A stretch of 64,000 nucleotides of DNA, taken from contig JAAVTG010000043.1 of NCBI GenBank assembly GCA_011947345.1, forward strand, positions 992,001-1,056,000. Direction: 5' to 3'. Below are positions 53,921 through 64,000 of this stretch, one piece after another. The notes beneath the pieces were generated by a model. The model saw only the letters and a program-made list of their open reading frames with translations, did not search any database and was not told where the DNA came from. Numbering within the stretch: position 1 is the stretch's first letter; the number at the start of each line of letters is the position of its first letter. Both the position numbers and the translations under genes were made by a program. This stretch comes from Phytophthora quininea. Its lineage: Eukaryota > Oomycota > Peronosporomycetes > Peronosporales > Peronosporaceae.

Positions 53921-54066
53921 GCACCTCATTGCCGAATCCATAGTTCTCAAAACGAAGACGTCCTTGAGAAGCACGCAGCGAGCACTCCTTCTCCCAACCA
54001 ACAGCAGCGTTGCTACAGCTTGAAAAATGCTGGATGTTGCCGTGGTCATAGGTGCTGCCAAACGTA
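53921..54066 (-). repeat. Duplicated copy of the ASH-gene first exon
   Basis: About 145 bp closely match 57685-57830. The minus-strand reading frame of the source exon is kept (EKECSLRASQGRLRFENYG then NE) together with the following GTGCA donor. No other exon of that gene is nearby, so this is an orphan exon copy. Confidence 0.75.
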
Positions 54067-54117
54067 CGGGGTGACTAGCACAACATTTTGTGAACTTCTC
54101 CTAGGGAGAAGCTCCAA

Positions 54118-54680
54118 TTGACCCGTCACCCTAGGCGCCTGACCTGTTGTCGATCTGTTCAACCACAAGATGTCATTCGCGCATTGGTCATTCGCACATT
54201 GGCCACGAGGAACACACTTGGGTACTTCGTGTTCGGGGATTATCCTGAATTCGTCGTCGAAGTGGAAGGCGATAGGAAGAACGTCTCCTTGCTCAAGAGC
54301 GTCGTTCTCGTAAAACGAGGCTACAAGTGCTCGATGGGCGACCTGAAAGTTTACTTGGCCCGGCGCGACGGCAAGTGGCTCAGTATTGCTGATGTGAAGT
54401 GGCTCCAGTACATGAGCTTCGACCGCACGATCAAGAGCGTGCTCGAGAACGTCAAGAGGCTGGGCGAATTCACCGCCTTCGACGAACCTGGGTTAGACTT
54501 ACCCACGCGGGAGGTAGTGTCCAGCTTCTCATCGAGCTTCCGTTCAAAGGCGAGGTGGCTGGGCTGGGCTGGGCTGTGTTGCTTAGACGAGCAGATCTTA
54601 CAAGAGTGTTATGGACAGAGGTGACGAGGGTGCGTGCTAAGAAGCTGTTGGGCATGAAAGGTGAGAAGCCGAATCAATAG
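54118..54680 (+). pseudogene. Possible Crinkler-like N-terminal fragment
   Basis: One frame has DLKVYLARRDGKWL, close to the LFLAK region of Crinkler (CRN) effectors (LxLFLAK..G.WL). Further on, in another frame, is GSVQLLIELPF, like the HVLVxxP end of that domain. The frames join near 54510-54530 with one base. No signal peptide and no C-terminal effector domain are visible. A short remnant or truncated gene is most likely. The name rests on two motifs only. Described as a fragment; no activity is inferred. Confidence 0.4.
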
Positions 54681-55258
54681 CTTACAGCTGATGTTGTACT
54701 ACAATAGCCGACATCGACGACGAACTTCGGGAGATCTGCGAAAGTCTCGAGCCGACGGAACCACAGACAACTCAGGAGGAACGTGGTACAGCATCTTTAC
54801 CTTGCAAAACTTTGCTGTATTTCATTCGGTGACGATGTCTTTTGTTTTTAGAGCTAGTTGAGCGTAAGCCAAGACGCCTTTAAATGTTATGCGCGCTTTA
54901 AAGCAATAACAGTAGCTATTGTGTGCGGCGAAGAAGAACGAGCAATTATGGTCTTCAGCGTGAGCATTTTTTTCCTGAATCAAGATTAGTTTGCCGTAGT
55001 TGAAGTTTATGTTTTGTATCTCCTTCTTGCCTTGTCGGCTTGTCTGCATCTGTCGACCGCGCTGTAATTATCGCGTCTTGAACGCTGCTGCTGGTGGAGT
55101 CGCCGGCTGAAGTCCAGAACGGCTGCATAATTCACGGTGAGCTCAAAAGCCAACAGGAGCACGGTAAACTCGGTCGTGGGATGAACAAGACGAGAAGGAA
55201 GGTATGCAGCCCTTAAGTAAGTTAAAAGCACCTGTAGCTCTTAATGATGAATACACAC
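54681..55258. other. AT-richer intergenic region
   Basis: No conserved ORF or repeat seen. Confidence 0.5.
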
Positions 55259-56173
55259 CTAGTTCTTGGCGATGATGATGTACGTCTCCAATCCGATGGG
55301 GAAGCCTTGCGTCAAGAACTCATTAGCGAGACGCGTCGCTACGGTGAAGGCGCGATCGTACAGCTCTTTGTTATCTGCGGGGATGGCCTGCTGACAGAAG
55401 AACTCAGCGAAGGCCTCACCACTCCAGAGCTCCACTACGCACTGGTACGACCAGATGCGAACGTTGGAGAACCCAGCAGCAGAGAATTTGGCTCGAAGGG
55501 CAGATAGATCTTGTCCAAGGAGGAAGTTGCGGTCGTCGGACCCACTCGGGAGTCCGACCTCTTGTTTGATGCCGTTGCCAAGTGTGAACTTGCCGCAGTG
55601 CTCGGGTCTCCCCAGATCGTGAAGCCAGCGATCCCATCAGCAATGAGCACTCGCTTCGTCTCGCGCAGCATTGCGTCTGGATCAGGAGTCAGCTGAAGAC
55701 ACAAGTTCGACACGACGCGGCTGATTGAGCCGGATGCTACACCAGACAAGTCTTGGCCTACGCAGCAGCATCGGTTAGGAACTGAATTAAATCGCTGAAA
55801 GAAGCAACGACTGTATCCTACCGTTAGCCTCTTTGATCTGCACGTCGATGGTGTCACTTGCGGCAGCTGCAGCACTCGCCAACGTCTTGCGCGCCATTTC
55901 AACCATCACTGGAGATAGATCTGTCACCAGCAGCGACTTCTTCGAGTCTCCGTGAGGCTTGGACTGCGCCATACGCTGCAGGATATCAAGAGAACCGATC
56001 CCTGCCCCTGACGCGATCTCCAGGACACTTGAAGCCGAGTCGAGCTGCAGATGCGCATTCATCTCCCGCGCACACTGCAAGGTCATCAACTTGTTGGAAG
56101 TCTCTGTGTAGAGCGGGGCATAATTGCTCCAGCGATCCCGCACTTGCTCTAGTGTCGGTGTGGTCGAAGCCAT
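55259..56173 (-). CDS. Class I SAM methyltransferase-like protein 2
   Basis: Exons 56173-55822 and 55757-55259 with a 64-bp intron (GTAGGA...GTAG) that splits a Gly codon in EANG/QDL. About 280 residues: SVLEIASGAGIGSLDIL (SAM loop), LLVTDLSPVMVEMA, VLIADGIAGFTIWG, and the C-terminal YQCVVELWSGEAFAEF. One base is lost at CCCC 55610-55613 (after FTIWG). It is an intact paralogue of the copia-split gene 1. The family looks like small-molecule methyltransferases of the UbiE/Methyltransf_11 type; the substrate cannot be told. Confidence 0.82.
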
Positions 56174-56248
56174 GACTGCTGAGTTCGTAGAAACTTTGAG
56201 ACTGAAGCCTATCCCAGCATCATCTCGAAAGAGCTAGGAATGACCATC

Positions 56249-57811
56249 CTAAGCCCAAATGGCATCGTCGTCCAAAGTGGCAACACCAGCCAAGTCATCA
56301 GGCAGAATGGGAGCGTCGTCTACCAGTGGATCAGGGTCGTCGAAGTCGTTCAACACGGCTGCATAGTCTTGTATCTCCTTCTTCAGCTTGTGGAGCTTGT
56401 TTGGTTTCTCTGCACGTGGAGACCCATCCAGCGTCTTGTTATTTTGACGGTGGAGTTTCAATGAACTTGGCAGACTCTGGAGCTTCGATGTGCGTAGAAT
56501 TCGCTGGCGGATTGGGATTCGCCGACGTATGCCCTCAGTGAGAACTCCGTCTTGGTTGTTGGTCGAACGGCATTGCTCTGTGGGTGTTAATTCATGCGCA
56601 GCAATTGACCCAGAAGGACTTCGTGCCAGTGAAGGCAGTTTGGACGGCCGTTCGGTCGTCGCTGATAGTTTTCTCGGCCTTCTTGTGACGAAGGAAACTG
56701 GCGAACTCGGCCCGTCGTCATTTTGTTGAGGTGGCAATGGTAGAACCTGTTGATAGTACGCGAGTTCACTCTTCGCCTTGGTAACTTCTTCCGCAACTTG
56801 GACTCTCGCTGCGACCACCAGGCTGTTGAAGCCATCCAGATCGGATTTGGTTCTGGGGTCGAGCGCCACAGTCTCTGGGAACAGCTCGGTCTCCACGACA
56901 GCTGGGGGTACTGTTTGTACCAAATTCAGACTGCTTTGCGTCGTGCGTCGACATCGCAGCTTTAGGATAATTTCTCGCGCCTCTCGCTGAGAATCCACCT
57001 CAGCAACTGGCGCAGTAGAAAGCTCGCCCGTAGTAGTTGGCGCAGCGTTCGTTCTGGACGTCGATTTTGGAGTTGATCCTCGCTCACGTGATGCTGGGCG
57101 TGACAACGGTGGCAGAGTCCCCTCCGGAGCCCGCGGTTTAGATACAGCTTCCATCGTGTTGGCTTTTGTGTCGCTACCTGGAAGAATATCGATCGAGCCC
57201 TGGAGTTTGAATTGCTGCTGCACCATACTGAATGCCTTCAATGGCGGAGTTTTCGCGTCAGGTAAAGTGGCTGGGAAGAGTAGACCGTGCTCGTCAGTAA
57301 ATGGAGCTCGATTTCTCCACGCTTCCAGGTGAATCACAATCTTGCTCAATCTCGTGTGGATAACAAGTTGATCACGGAAATTATCCCACGCGTAGTCGCT
57401 CTCGGACACTGCAGGTGGCCTGAATATAATGGTCCAAGTGTGGGAGGCGTTGGAGGTTAATACAATCTCGAGAGGCTCAGATAACTCGAATCGAGCGGTT
57501 GAAGGCGACGAGAGGATGATAGGGACACTCTCTTGTTCGGTCGACGATGAATCCAAATTGCAATGAAGCCGCTCGTTAGTATCTTCCAGTGTCACTGTAA
57601 TGGTTTGCATCAGGAAGTCCTGGAAATGACATTAGTAAGCAGTTTAAGCGTATTGAAGAGCAGCATGTTAAGCATCACGCTGCACCTCATTGCTGCATCC
57701 ATAGTTCTCGAAACGAAGATGTCCTTGAGAAGCACGCAGCGAGCACTCCTTCTCGCCAAGCAACAGCAGCGTTGATACAGGTTCATAGATGCTGGATGTT
57801 GCCGTGGGCAT
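56249..57811 (-). CDS. ASH (PapD-like) domain protein, possibly flagellar
   Basis: Exon 1 is 57811-57686 (MPTATSSIYEPVSTLLLLG, GHLRFENYGCSNE). A 66-bp intron follows, then exon 2, 57619-56249, about 498 residues in all. Residues 25-140 read as an immunoglobulin-like ASH fold: LRFENYG, FELSEPLEIVLTSNASHTW, IIFRPP, DNFRDQLVIHTRLSKIVIHLEAW. The rest is disordered and basic with a helix (LVVAARVQVAEEVTKAK). ASH domains are common in axoneme and centrosome proteins, and Phytophthora zoospores are flagellate, so a ciliary role is plausible but not shown. Exon 1 has an orphan copy at 53921-54066. Confidence 0.6.
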
Positions 57812-58075
57812 GGCTTCTCCCAAACGTTTTACGTTTGACGATGCCTTCCGAAAGCTCAAAGTCTCCGCTGAAAATAAGTCGAGAATTCATGCGACCAAGT
57901 GCAAGACAACTAATACGTCAGGCGAGAGGCGGGCTCGACTCTAGCAGAATAGCGAACGTTTCGCTAGCTTCCTTCTGTTACCGTTGTGCTTGTCGGCAAC
58001 ACAGACACACGCTGCCTGTTGTTGCCTGGCGTGGTGCTGATCGTTCAGAGGCTGCTCTGGACTGGAAAGAGCGTC
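57812..58075. other. Divergent spacer (ASH gene / FYVE-GAF gene)
   Basis: Contains open sequence that may belong to 5' exons of either gene. Not resolved. Confidence 0.35.
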
Positions 58076-59466
58076 ATGTTCAAAACGTCTTTAGCAAAAT
58101 CGTGGGACCGTTGCGAAATAATGGCGAGACCGATCTTCACTTCTCATTTTGTGGACACCGAGGCATCCTTCCCCAAATACGACGGCCTCGCGAAGCATCA
58201 AGTAGACATGGTCGATGCCGTTCCGCTGCCGTATCCATCGCTTCGAGAATGTGCACAGTCAGCTCGTACGAAACCTAAAATCGTCCGTGGAGTCCCGTTG
58301 TCAGCGTGGAGGCAAGATGACAAGTCGTCGCGATGTGGAATCTGCTCCAAGAAGTTCGGTCTGCTTCGTCGGAAACACCACTGCAGAGCAGTAAGTGGGC
58401 GTTGAATACTCGCTCCTTAAACGACCCTGGTGTTCACTCTTGTTATTTTGTTTTGCAGTGCGGAGATATTTGTTGTCGCCGCTGCCTGGCTTTCTGCCTG
58501 GTAGATGTTCCGGAGCAGGGTGTGGACTTGGTTTACACGTGCGCTCGGTGCGTGCAGAAAAACTCGAGCAAGAAGGCGGTGGTGGGCGAAGTCACTTGGC
58601 CCTACGCGAAAGACTCTCAAGGGGGCAAACTCCGGCCTAGTCGATCCACTGGCTCGATCGCAACCACAGCAACGAGCGAGAGCACGCCCTCTCCATCGCC
58701 TGGGTCTCCATGCTCGTTTGCCTGGTCTACCAACTCGTCTGCATCGTCATCTACGGGGGTGAGCGAGTTTGACGTGGTGGTGAGTCAGCATCGTAACCAA
58801 AAACTGCACTCGGTGTGCTCGCTGGTGGTTGACTATCTCGACTGTGCTGGTGGAGCTATCGTGCTCGTCAAGGATCACCACCTGTGGGTTCTTGCACACA
58901 AGGGCATCAACTCTCGCGTCCTACACGACCCTACATTCCTCTCAACTTGTTCGCAAGCACTTTCATCACAAAACGCCATCGTCATTCCCGTCCGCACTGC
59001 GCCGTCCAACGGCGACTCGAGCACATTCCAATTCTTCGGAGCTTCTCCTCTCTTTGACGTTCGCGAGTCAGCTGGACCCGCTTTGGGGTGCATCGTTGCA
59101 CTCGACACTCGGCCTCGCAATGCTGCGTCGGCAGCAAAGATGAAGACGTCACTGGACAGTCTGGCTGACCATGTCATGGACTTGTTGGCGGCGGAGAAGA
59201 CCGTCATGCGGATCTATGCCTCGGGCGATTTCAAGATTTTCGCTTCGACTGCCGTGTCCTCGACTCAATCAACCACCGCGACACCTCTCGCTGGGTCGAG
59301 TCGTGAGTCCACCGCAGCATCTTCGGTGTGGCCTCGCCGCTCAAGCAGTTTTGCGTCTGCGGAAGAATTCTTCAATCGCAATAGCTCCGTCCCAGCAAGG
59401 AAAAACGTTCTCAACGTCCAGCACCACAAAACCTTCTGCGCGGCTCGGACAGCGTGTCCTCCCTAA
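58076..59466 (+). CDS. FYVE zinc finger and GAF domain protein
   Basis: Exon 1 to 58390, intron 58391-58458 (GTAAGT...TTTTGCAG), exon 2 from 58459. The FYVE finger crosses the junction: [29 protein letters not shown], then YTCARCVQ. RRKHHCR is the basic patch that binds phosphatidylinositol 3-phosphate, so the protein should attach to endosomes. Residues about 230-380 form a GAF domain (HSVCSLVVDYLDCAGGAIVLV ... LADHVMDLLA). FYVE-GAF combinations are expanded in oomycetes. The 5' end is uncertain; the frame is open upstream of the chosen ATG. The last 20 codons may be in the wrong frame, as another frame ends RGSDSVSSLKAA. Confidence 0.82.
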
Positions 59467-59638
59467 AAGCAGCATGAAGGATTTACCTGCTCTCACTCCA
59501 TGGTGTACCTCGATATCTGCAAGTCGTTGCGTATGCTGTGGTAAACTGCGTAAATAATATTATAAACCACTCCACTGTATGCAGCACATCACTTCCCGCC
59601 TCCAAAATTCATCCTACCAGGTTGTCCTTACCTTATTT

Positions 59639-62600
59639 TCAACGCTTGTACCCCATGTCACGCTGGTACAAGGCTCTATCACGTGCCGTTGGTCGGTCTG
59701 CCAACCAATTGCCGCTGCTCGTCCGTCTTGCGAATCGCTTCTTCTTCCGCACGTCTGTCGTCTCGAAGATCGCCTCTAAATCACAGGTGTCTACGAAGTC
59801 CGTGAAGATTGAAGGCGACGGATCCACAGCGTTCCGACCGAACTGGGCGTGCAGGATTTTGTTGAGATGATCCTTCTGAGCCCACTTCGGAACCTTTTTC
59901 TTGCCATGGCGACTAGACTCCGCGTCACTGCTGTCTTCATCCGAGGACTCTGCATTGTCCGACATCTCATAATTCACGATCTCGGGCGAATGATTTTTGG
60001 CAGTTGGTTCGGAGGCGCAGCTGGAGTTTCTGCAGGTTTAGGAGCAGGATTTGATACAGCCTGTGGCTTAGAAGTTGGTTGGGTTTTGGACATTGGCTTG
60101 GGCGCAAGTTTTGCAGCAGCATTGGTCAGTCCCCCATACTTGTGCTGGGCTGAAGCCGAAGAAGTCGCTTGCCCCCTAGCGGTAAGAGCCTTTTTCCCAG
60201 CGGCAAGCATGGCTCGCTTCTTCTCAATCCCCTCGCGCATCTCTTTGAGCCTCTGCTGGCGCCTTCGAGCCAACTCGGCCTCGCGCTTCTTTGCTCCTGC
60301 TCTCGCCTCGCTTTCGCGTCCTTCTCAGCCTTTTCCTTCATCTCGGCAGCCCTCTTGGCTTCATCTAGCTTCTTCTTCAAGACCGCCTTGCGCTGCTCCT
60401 TCTCCTGGCGCTTCTTCTCCTCTGCCAATCGAGATTTCTCCGCCAGTCTCAGCGCATTCACGACAGGTGCACTACGGACAGCCTTGATCTCGCTAGGCGC
60501 TTTCTCCATCAATGTTGTGAAGGATTGAATCCCACTCACAAGATTTGATATGGGTCTCCGACCACCGTTGGTAGCAGATGAAGCACCCGCATTTAGTGCT
60601 GCCTCAACAATCGACGGCTCCGATATTGACGATACCGTCGAAATGATTGAGTCTCTGTTCACCATAGGTGCAGCTGGACGCATCCCTGAATGCTCGTTCT
60701 TCTTTCTCGTTGCCTCGCCATCCGCAGGCCGACCAGCTTTTGGTTCATGAGCTGCTTCCATCAAGGAGCTACCGTGTTCTTCTGCATCCACAATTGCATC
60801 TCCATCAGGGCCGCGGACTCCGGACGCTACAGCACTGACTGGCGCTGTAGTTGCATTGTGCTCGGGCGCGTTCTCAATTGGTGCTGATGTGCTTTTGCCT
60901 GACGCAACAGATGCTTGGTGAGGCTTCCTTGTCAACCGATGTGTCTCCGACGATGAACTGCTGCTTTCAGCACTAGTTGAAGACTCTGGCGTCTGCAAGG
61001 TAGTCCCCAAATGTTCATCGCCTGATGAGGAAGACGGCGTGACACTCTTCGACTTCTGATTGCTAGAAGATGCCCGCAGTGCCAGCTTCTTCAGCTCGTC
61101 ATGCTTGGCCCAAAACGCATTAGTGGCTTTTGCTTCTTGGAACCGCTTTTGTGCAGACAGCTTTGCAGCAAGACGTAGCCGCTGCGCTTCACGCGCGACA
61201 GTTTCTTGGAACTCTCGTGTTTTCCGTTCTTCCTCAGTCTCATTTAACGGGATGGCTCGGGCAGGTGGTGCCGCAGAAGGAGATACCACTGACGTAGTAG
61301 AAGTGATCGGAGTAGTCGTGGATGTATCCTCTGTGCCCAGATCTGGTTCCGGTCCAACTCGTTTGTTGTCATCTTGTGGGGTATGAGCGTCCACCGAAGG
61401 CGCCTTTTCTGGACTCGGGTCTGGTTGGGTGGAATCTGTCTGAGAGCTTTCAATGATCGTATTCACCAGGTCAGTTGGAGCGAAACTAACCTTCCGCTCA
61501 GTATCACGGGTAGTTGGGGCCAACGATGAAGTTTTACGCAATATCGACCTCCGTTTCAGCGTCAGCGGGCTTGATACCTCAGTCGACACACCGACCTGCA
61601 TGGACTTCCGCGTCAGCTTCTCCGGTGCTGCAGTTTCCGAAATTTCGTCATCGCCGTTCGTGCCCTGATGTGTCTTGGAACCCTTTGAAGCACGCCTGAA
61701 GTAGTACGTCTGGCCCAAAGACGATTCGCCGACGCTGTTGCTTTCGGTTCACCATCTCGCTCAGCCGGAAGCTCTGTTCTGTGTTCTTCTGCATCTGCCT
61801 GCTCCTGCTCGGCTTCTCCTGCGCTGTTCAAGTGGACATCATTCGGAGATGTTTTTGTACTTCTCTGGAAGCATATTCACTATCAACGTGTTCCTCCTCG
61901 TCATAGGTAAGATCAAACGCGTGTTCTTTCTCCTCCACAAGATCCACAACGTCACTCTGGTCTCCACTCTCATTCTCCGCAGCACTGAGTTCCTGTTGTG
62001 CCCCTGAAGGCGACTCAAGATTGCTCGTCTGGGAGCTGCTTGGGTTATTAGAGCCCAAACTTTCTCGAACAATTTCATCCGCGACGACGTCGTCACTTGG
62101 GCCAGTATCCATGGCTGCATCTGCTTCCTGCTCCCCACATCGTCCTCCATGTCAATGTCCTCCTCGCTCTCCTGTCTAATATCACTGAGCTCATCGTGCT
62201 CCTCCTCGAGTGCGTCCAACAGTCTGTCACACAGCACGGCCTTCAAGCCGCTAGTCCGCAGACCTCTCTTCTTCAATTCGGTGCGGAGCTCCGCCACTTT
62301 GAGTTTGCCTGGGTCTGTAAGTAGTACTTCAGCAGGCCGGGGCCGTTTCCTGGACTTCTTAGCGTCCCCTGCGCTGGGCACGTACTGCGGCTTGGCTCTG
62401 AGTCTCATGGACAGTCTGACTCTGCCTCTGTAGGAGTTCCGCCGCCTGCCATGGTCTTCCCGAGTCTCTTTTCCTTTGCTTGTGTCCACTCGCTGCTTCT
62501 TGTAGACTCTCTCCACGCCCAAGGCTTCATTTATTACAAATGGCGCCAGGACAGGACTCTTCTTAACGTCGAGCTTCGCCTTGAGCTCCAGCGACCGAGA

Positions 62601-62723
62601 GATCTGCGCCAGCTCGTCCCGCAGCCAGGAGACGTTCCGCGCGTGCTTCTCCTCCAGCGCGCTCCAGTTGTCGCGCGCCAAGCCCTGCAGGTGGCTGCGC
62701 ACGCGCAGCACGGCGTCGCCCAT
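59639..62723 (-). CDS. INCENP: INCENP-like chromosomal passenger protein with SAP domain
   Basis: About 1,020 residues if joined. Residues 1-55 are helical (MGDAVLRVRSHLQGL), the place of the INCENP N-terminus. A SAP motif follows (LKVAELRTELKKRGLRTSG, LCDRLLDALEE), then acidic and Ser-rich regions and a long charged helix (RLAEEKKRQEKEQRKAVLKK). The C-terminus is an IN-box: VPKWAQKDHLNKILHAQFG, CDLEAIFE, and RRTSSGNW, the TSS site that Aurora phosphorylates. Coding continues through one-base losses at 62133-62136, 61852-61856, 61717-61719, about 60297 and about 59990. The protein would anchor Aurora kinase at centromeres and the midzone. Confidence 0.75.
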
Positions 62724-63214
62724 AGCCCTGTCCGCGCTTTCGAAAGTGCGCGAATATTTGAATCACAACAAAAGATTTGATTGGCCAAATGTATCTAAAA
62801 GCTGTAGCCATCTGAGTCATAGAGCAAGTTGCAGTGTGAAGTGCTAGACGACAACGACGTCCATCGGCAACCAACATCCAAAATCCGATATGAAATTCAC
62901 ATGCCAACCGCTTAGTGTTCGTCTGCTCGCTGCCACGCCGCTCGCTGCCTACTGCGCCCGTCCGCAACGTGGTCTGCTCTGCTTGCAAAGCAATGTCGCC
63001 CCCACCCGCCGTCGCGCGTCCGTCTGCACGCTGCCGCTCGCGTCTGCAGTCCGCCCCCATCCTGCTGCTGTCTATTTACTAATAGTCGTCTATGCGCCGG
63101 CACCTCGGGTGTCCTGCTGCCGTCCTCGCTCTTTGTCTGCCAATACGTCCGCCCAATCACATCTCTCGGCACGTCGTCATACTCTGCTTGATCACGAGTT
63201 CGCTCGAGTCTGCG
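62724..63214. other. Intergenic region (INCENP 5' flank / Ras 3' flank)
   Basis: No conserved gene was recognised. Confidence 0.5.
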
Positions 63215-63950
63215 CTACAGAATCGAGCACGAACTCTTCTTGGGCTTGGGCACCTTTTTCCGACGCACCTCGCGCACGAACGTCTCGAACACGGCTGTGA
63301 CGTTGGCTCCGGTCAGTGCACTAGTCTCTATGTAGCGTGCGTTGTACGAGTGCGCTATCCGTCGACCTTCCTCCGTGCTCACTTGGCACTTCTTCGGGTC
63401 GCGGTCTACCACATCCTTCTTGTTGGCGACGAGGATGATTGAGGCAGCGGACGCCGACTCTCGTTGATTTGGAGGTGCAGGTCGAAGAAAGGTTGCAGTT
63501 CCTACGGCAACAAGCCGGCAAGTGTCAGATACTGGCGCAAACCACAGTCGACACGCTGCCAAACTCACATGAAGCGAGATACGCGAGTCCATACTGTACA
63601 CGAAAACATATCCATCTTTGTCCATCATCCACTGCCCTCGCAGCGACTCAAAGTCCTGGACAAGTATCACAAAGCGACCCATTCGTCATGAATAAACTCA
63701 GGTCCGTCCACAGGAATCCCAAATGAGCAGCAAATCCCAGCACCACGTACATCCTGTCCGGCGGTATCCAGAATTTCCAGCATGCACAGTCCGTCGTCCA
63801 CAGTGATGGCTTTCCTGTAGGCGTCCTCGATGGTGGGGTCCCAATCCTTGACAAAATAGTCTCGTACGAAGCGCAGCGTCAATGCACTCTTGCCGACACC
63901 TCCCGAGCCGAGCACCGACATGTGGAACGTCTCCTGGCCGTGTGCGGGGC
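63215..63950 (-). CDS. Ras-family small GTPase (5' end outside window)
   Basis: Visible exons are 63950-63751, 63655-63569 and 63501-63215, with introns of 95 and 67 bp. The first visible exon starts with a split codon after an acceptor (TTTCAG), so at least one exon lies beyond the window. G1 [15 protein letters not shown]2 DPTIEDAY, G3 DTAGQD, G4 ANKKD and G5 ETSAL are all present. The C-terminus is a Lys-rich tail ending KSSCSIL, a CaaX box whose final Leu predicts geranylgeranylation. [11 protein letters not shown] and DPTIED fit the Ras/Rap branch. One base is missing at CC 63454-63455, between INESR and [14 protein letters not shown]. Confidence 0.88.
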
Positions 63951-64000
63951 CTGAAATTCATGAAAATCATTAGTCCTCCAGTACTGGAGATGGTAACAAC

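Noticed and set aside
62890..63300. Plus-strand open frame left of the Ras gene
   Set aside because: It overlaps the conserved Ras 3' exon in antisense and has no family features.

Overview
The window reads as nuclear DNA of a Phytophthora-like oomycete. Genes are dense and mostly intron-poor. Introns, where present, are short (59-95 bp, GT-AG). The families also fit: white-type ABCG half-transporters, alternative oxidases, bZIPs with a TASRRYRKRK-type basic region, a FYVE-GAF protein, a possible Crinkler-like N-terminus, and Ty3/gypsy, Ty1/copia, hAT and PIF/Harbinger transposons. No rRNA, tRNA or CRISPR was seen.

Layout. 1-12 kb is an ordinary gene block: a six-repeat Myb/SANT-like protein (-), AP-4 mu (+), mitoribosomal mS35 (-), a COMMD10-like gene (+), three tandem MAPEG genes (+) and a highly divergent alternative-oxidase (AOX) paralogue that has lost half of its di-iron ligands (-). 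12.6-15.6 kb holds three tandem bZIP genes (-), one with an eroded basic region. 15.8-53 kb is a duplicated region with three ABCG half-transporters and five canonical AOX copies, a cysteine-desulfurase-like gene and a split methyltransferase. It is invaded by four transposons: a hAT with an 8-bp target duplication (26627-29619); a Ty3/gypsy element with apparently identical LTRs that splits one AOX (32511-37850); a copia element that splits the methyltransferase (42189-50960); and a Harbinger nested in one copia LTR (42264-44543). 53-64 kb returns to single-copy genes: 5-hydroxyisourate hydrolase with a PTS2, a Crinkler-like fragment, an intact methyltransferase paralogue, an ASH-domain protein, a FYVE-GAF protein, an INCENP with a SAP domain, and a Ras-family GTPase running off the right edge.

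A theme across the whole window is single-base frameshifts, over 20 of them, nearly all one-base losses next to short homopolymers. They hit housekeeping genes, duplicated genes and a transposon with identical LTRs alike. I read most as residual consensus errors rather than gene death. Genes with such shifts are therefore annotated as one CDS, with the shift positions given.

The most unusual items are the AOX-derived pseudoenzyme, the mosaic AOX array, the copia element carrying an antisense ORF that joins a chromodomain-like segment to a possible cysteine-protease-like segment, and the SAP-INCENP fusion. All functional calls come from motif recognition by eye; no database search was run.
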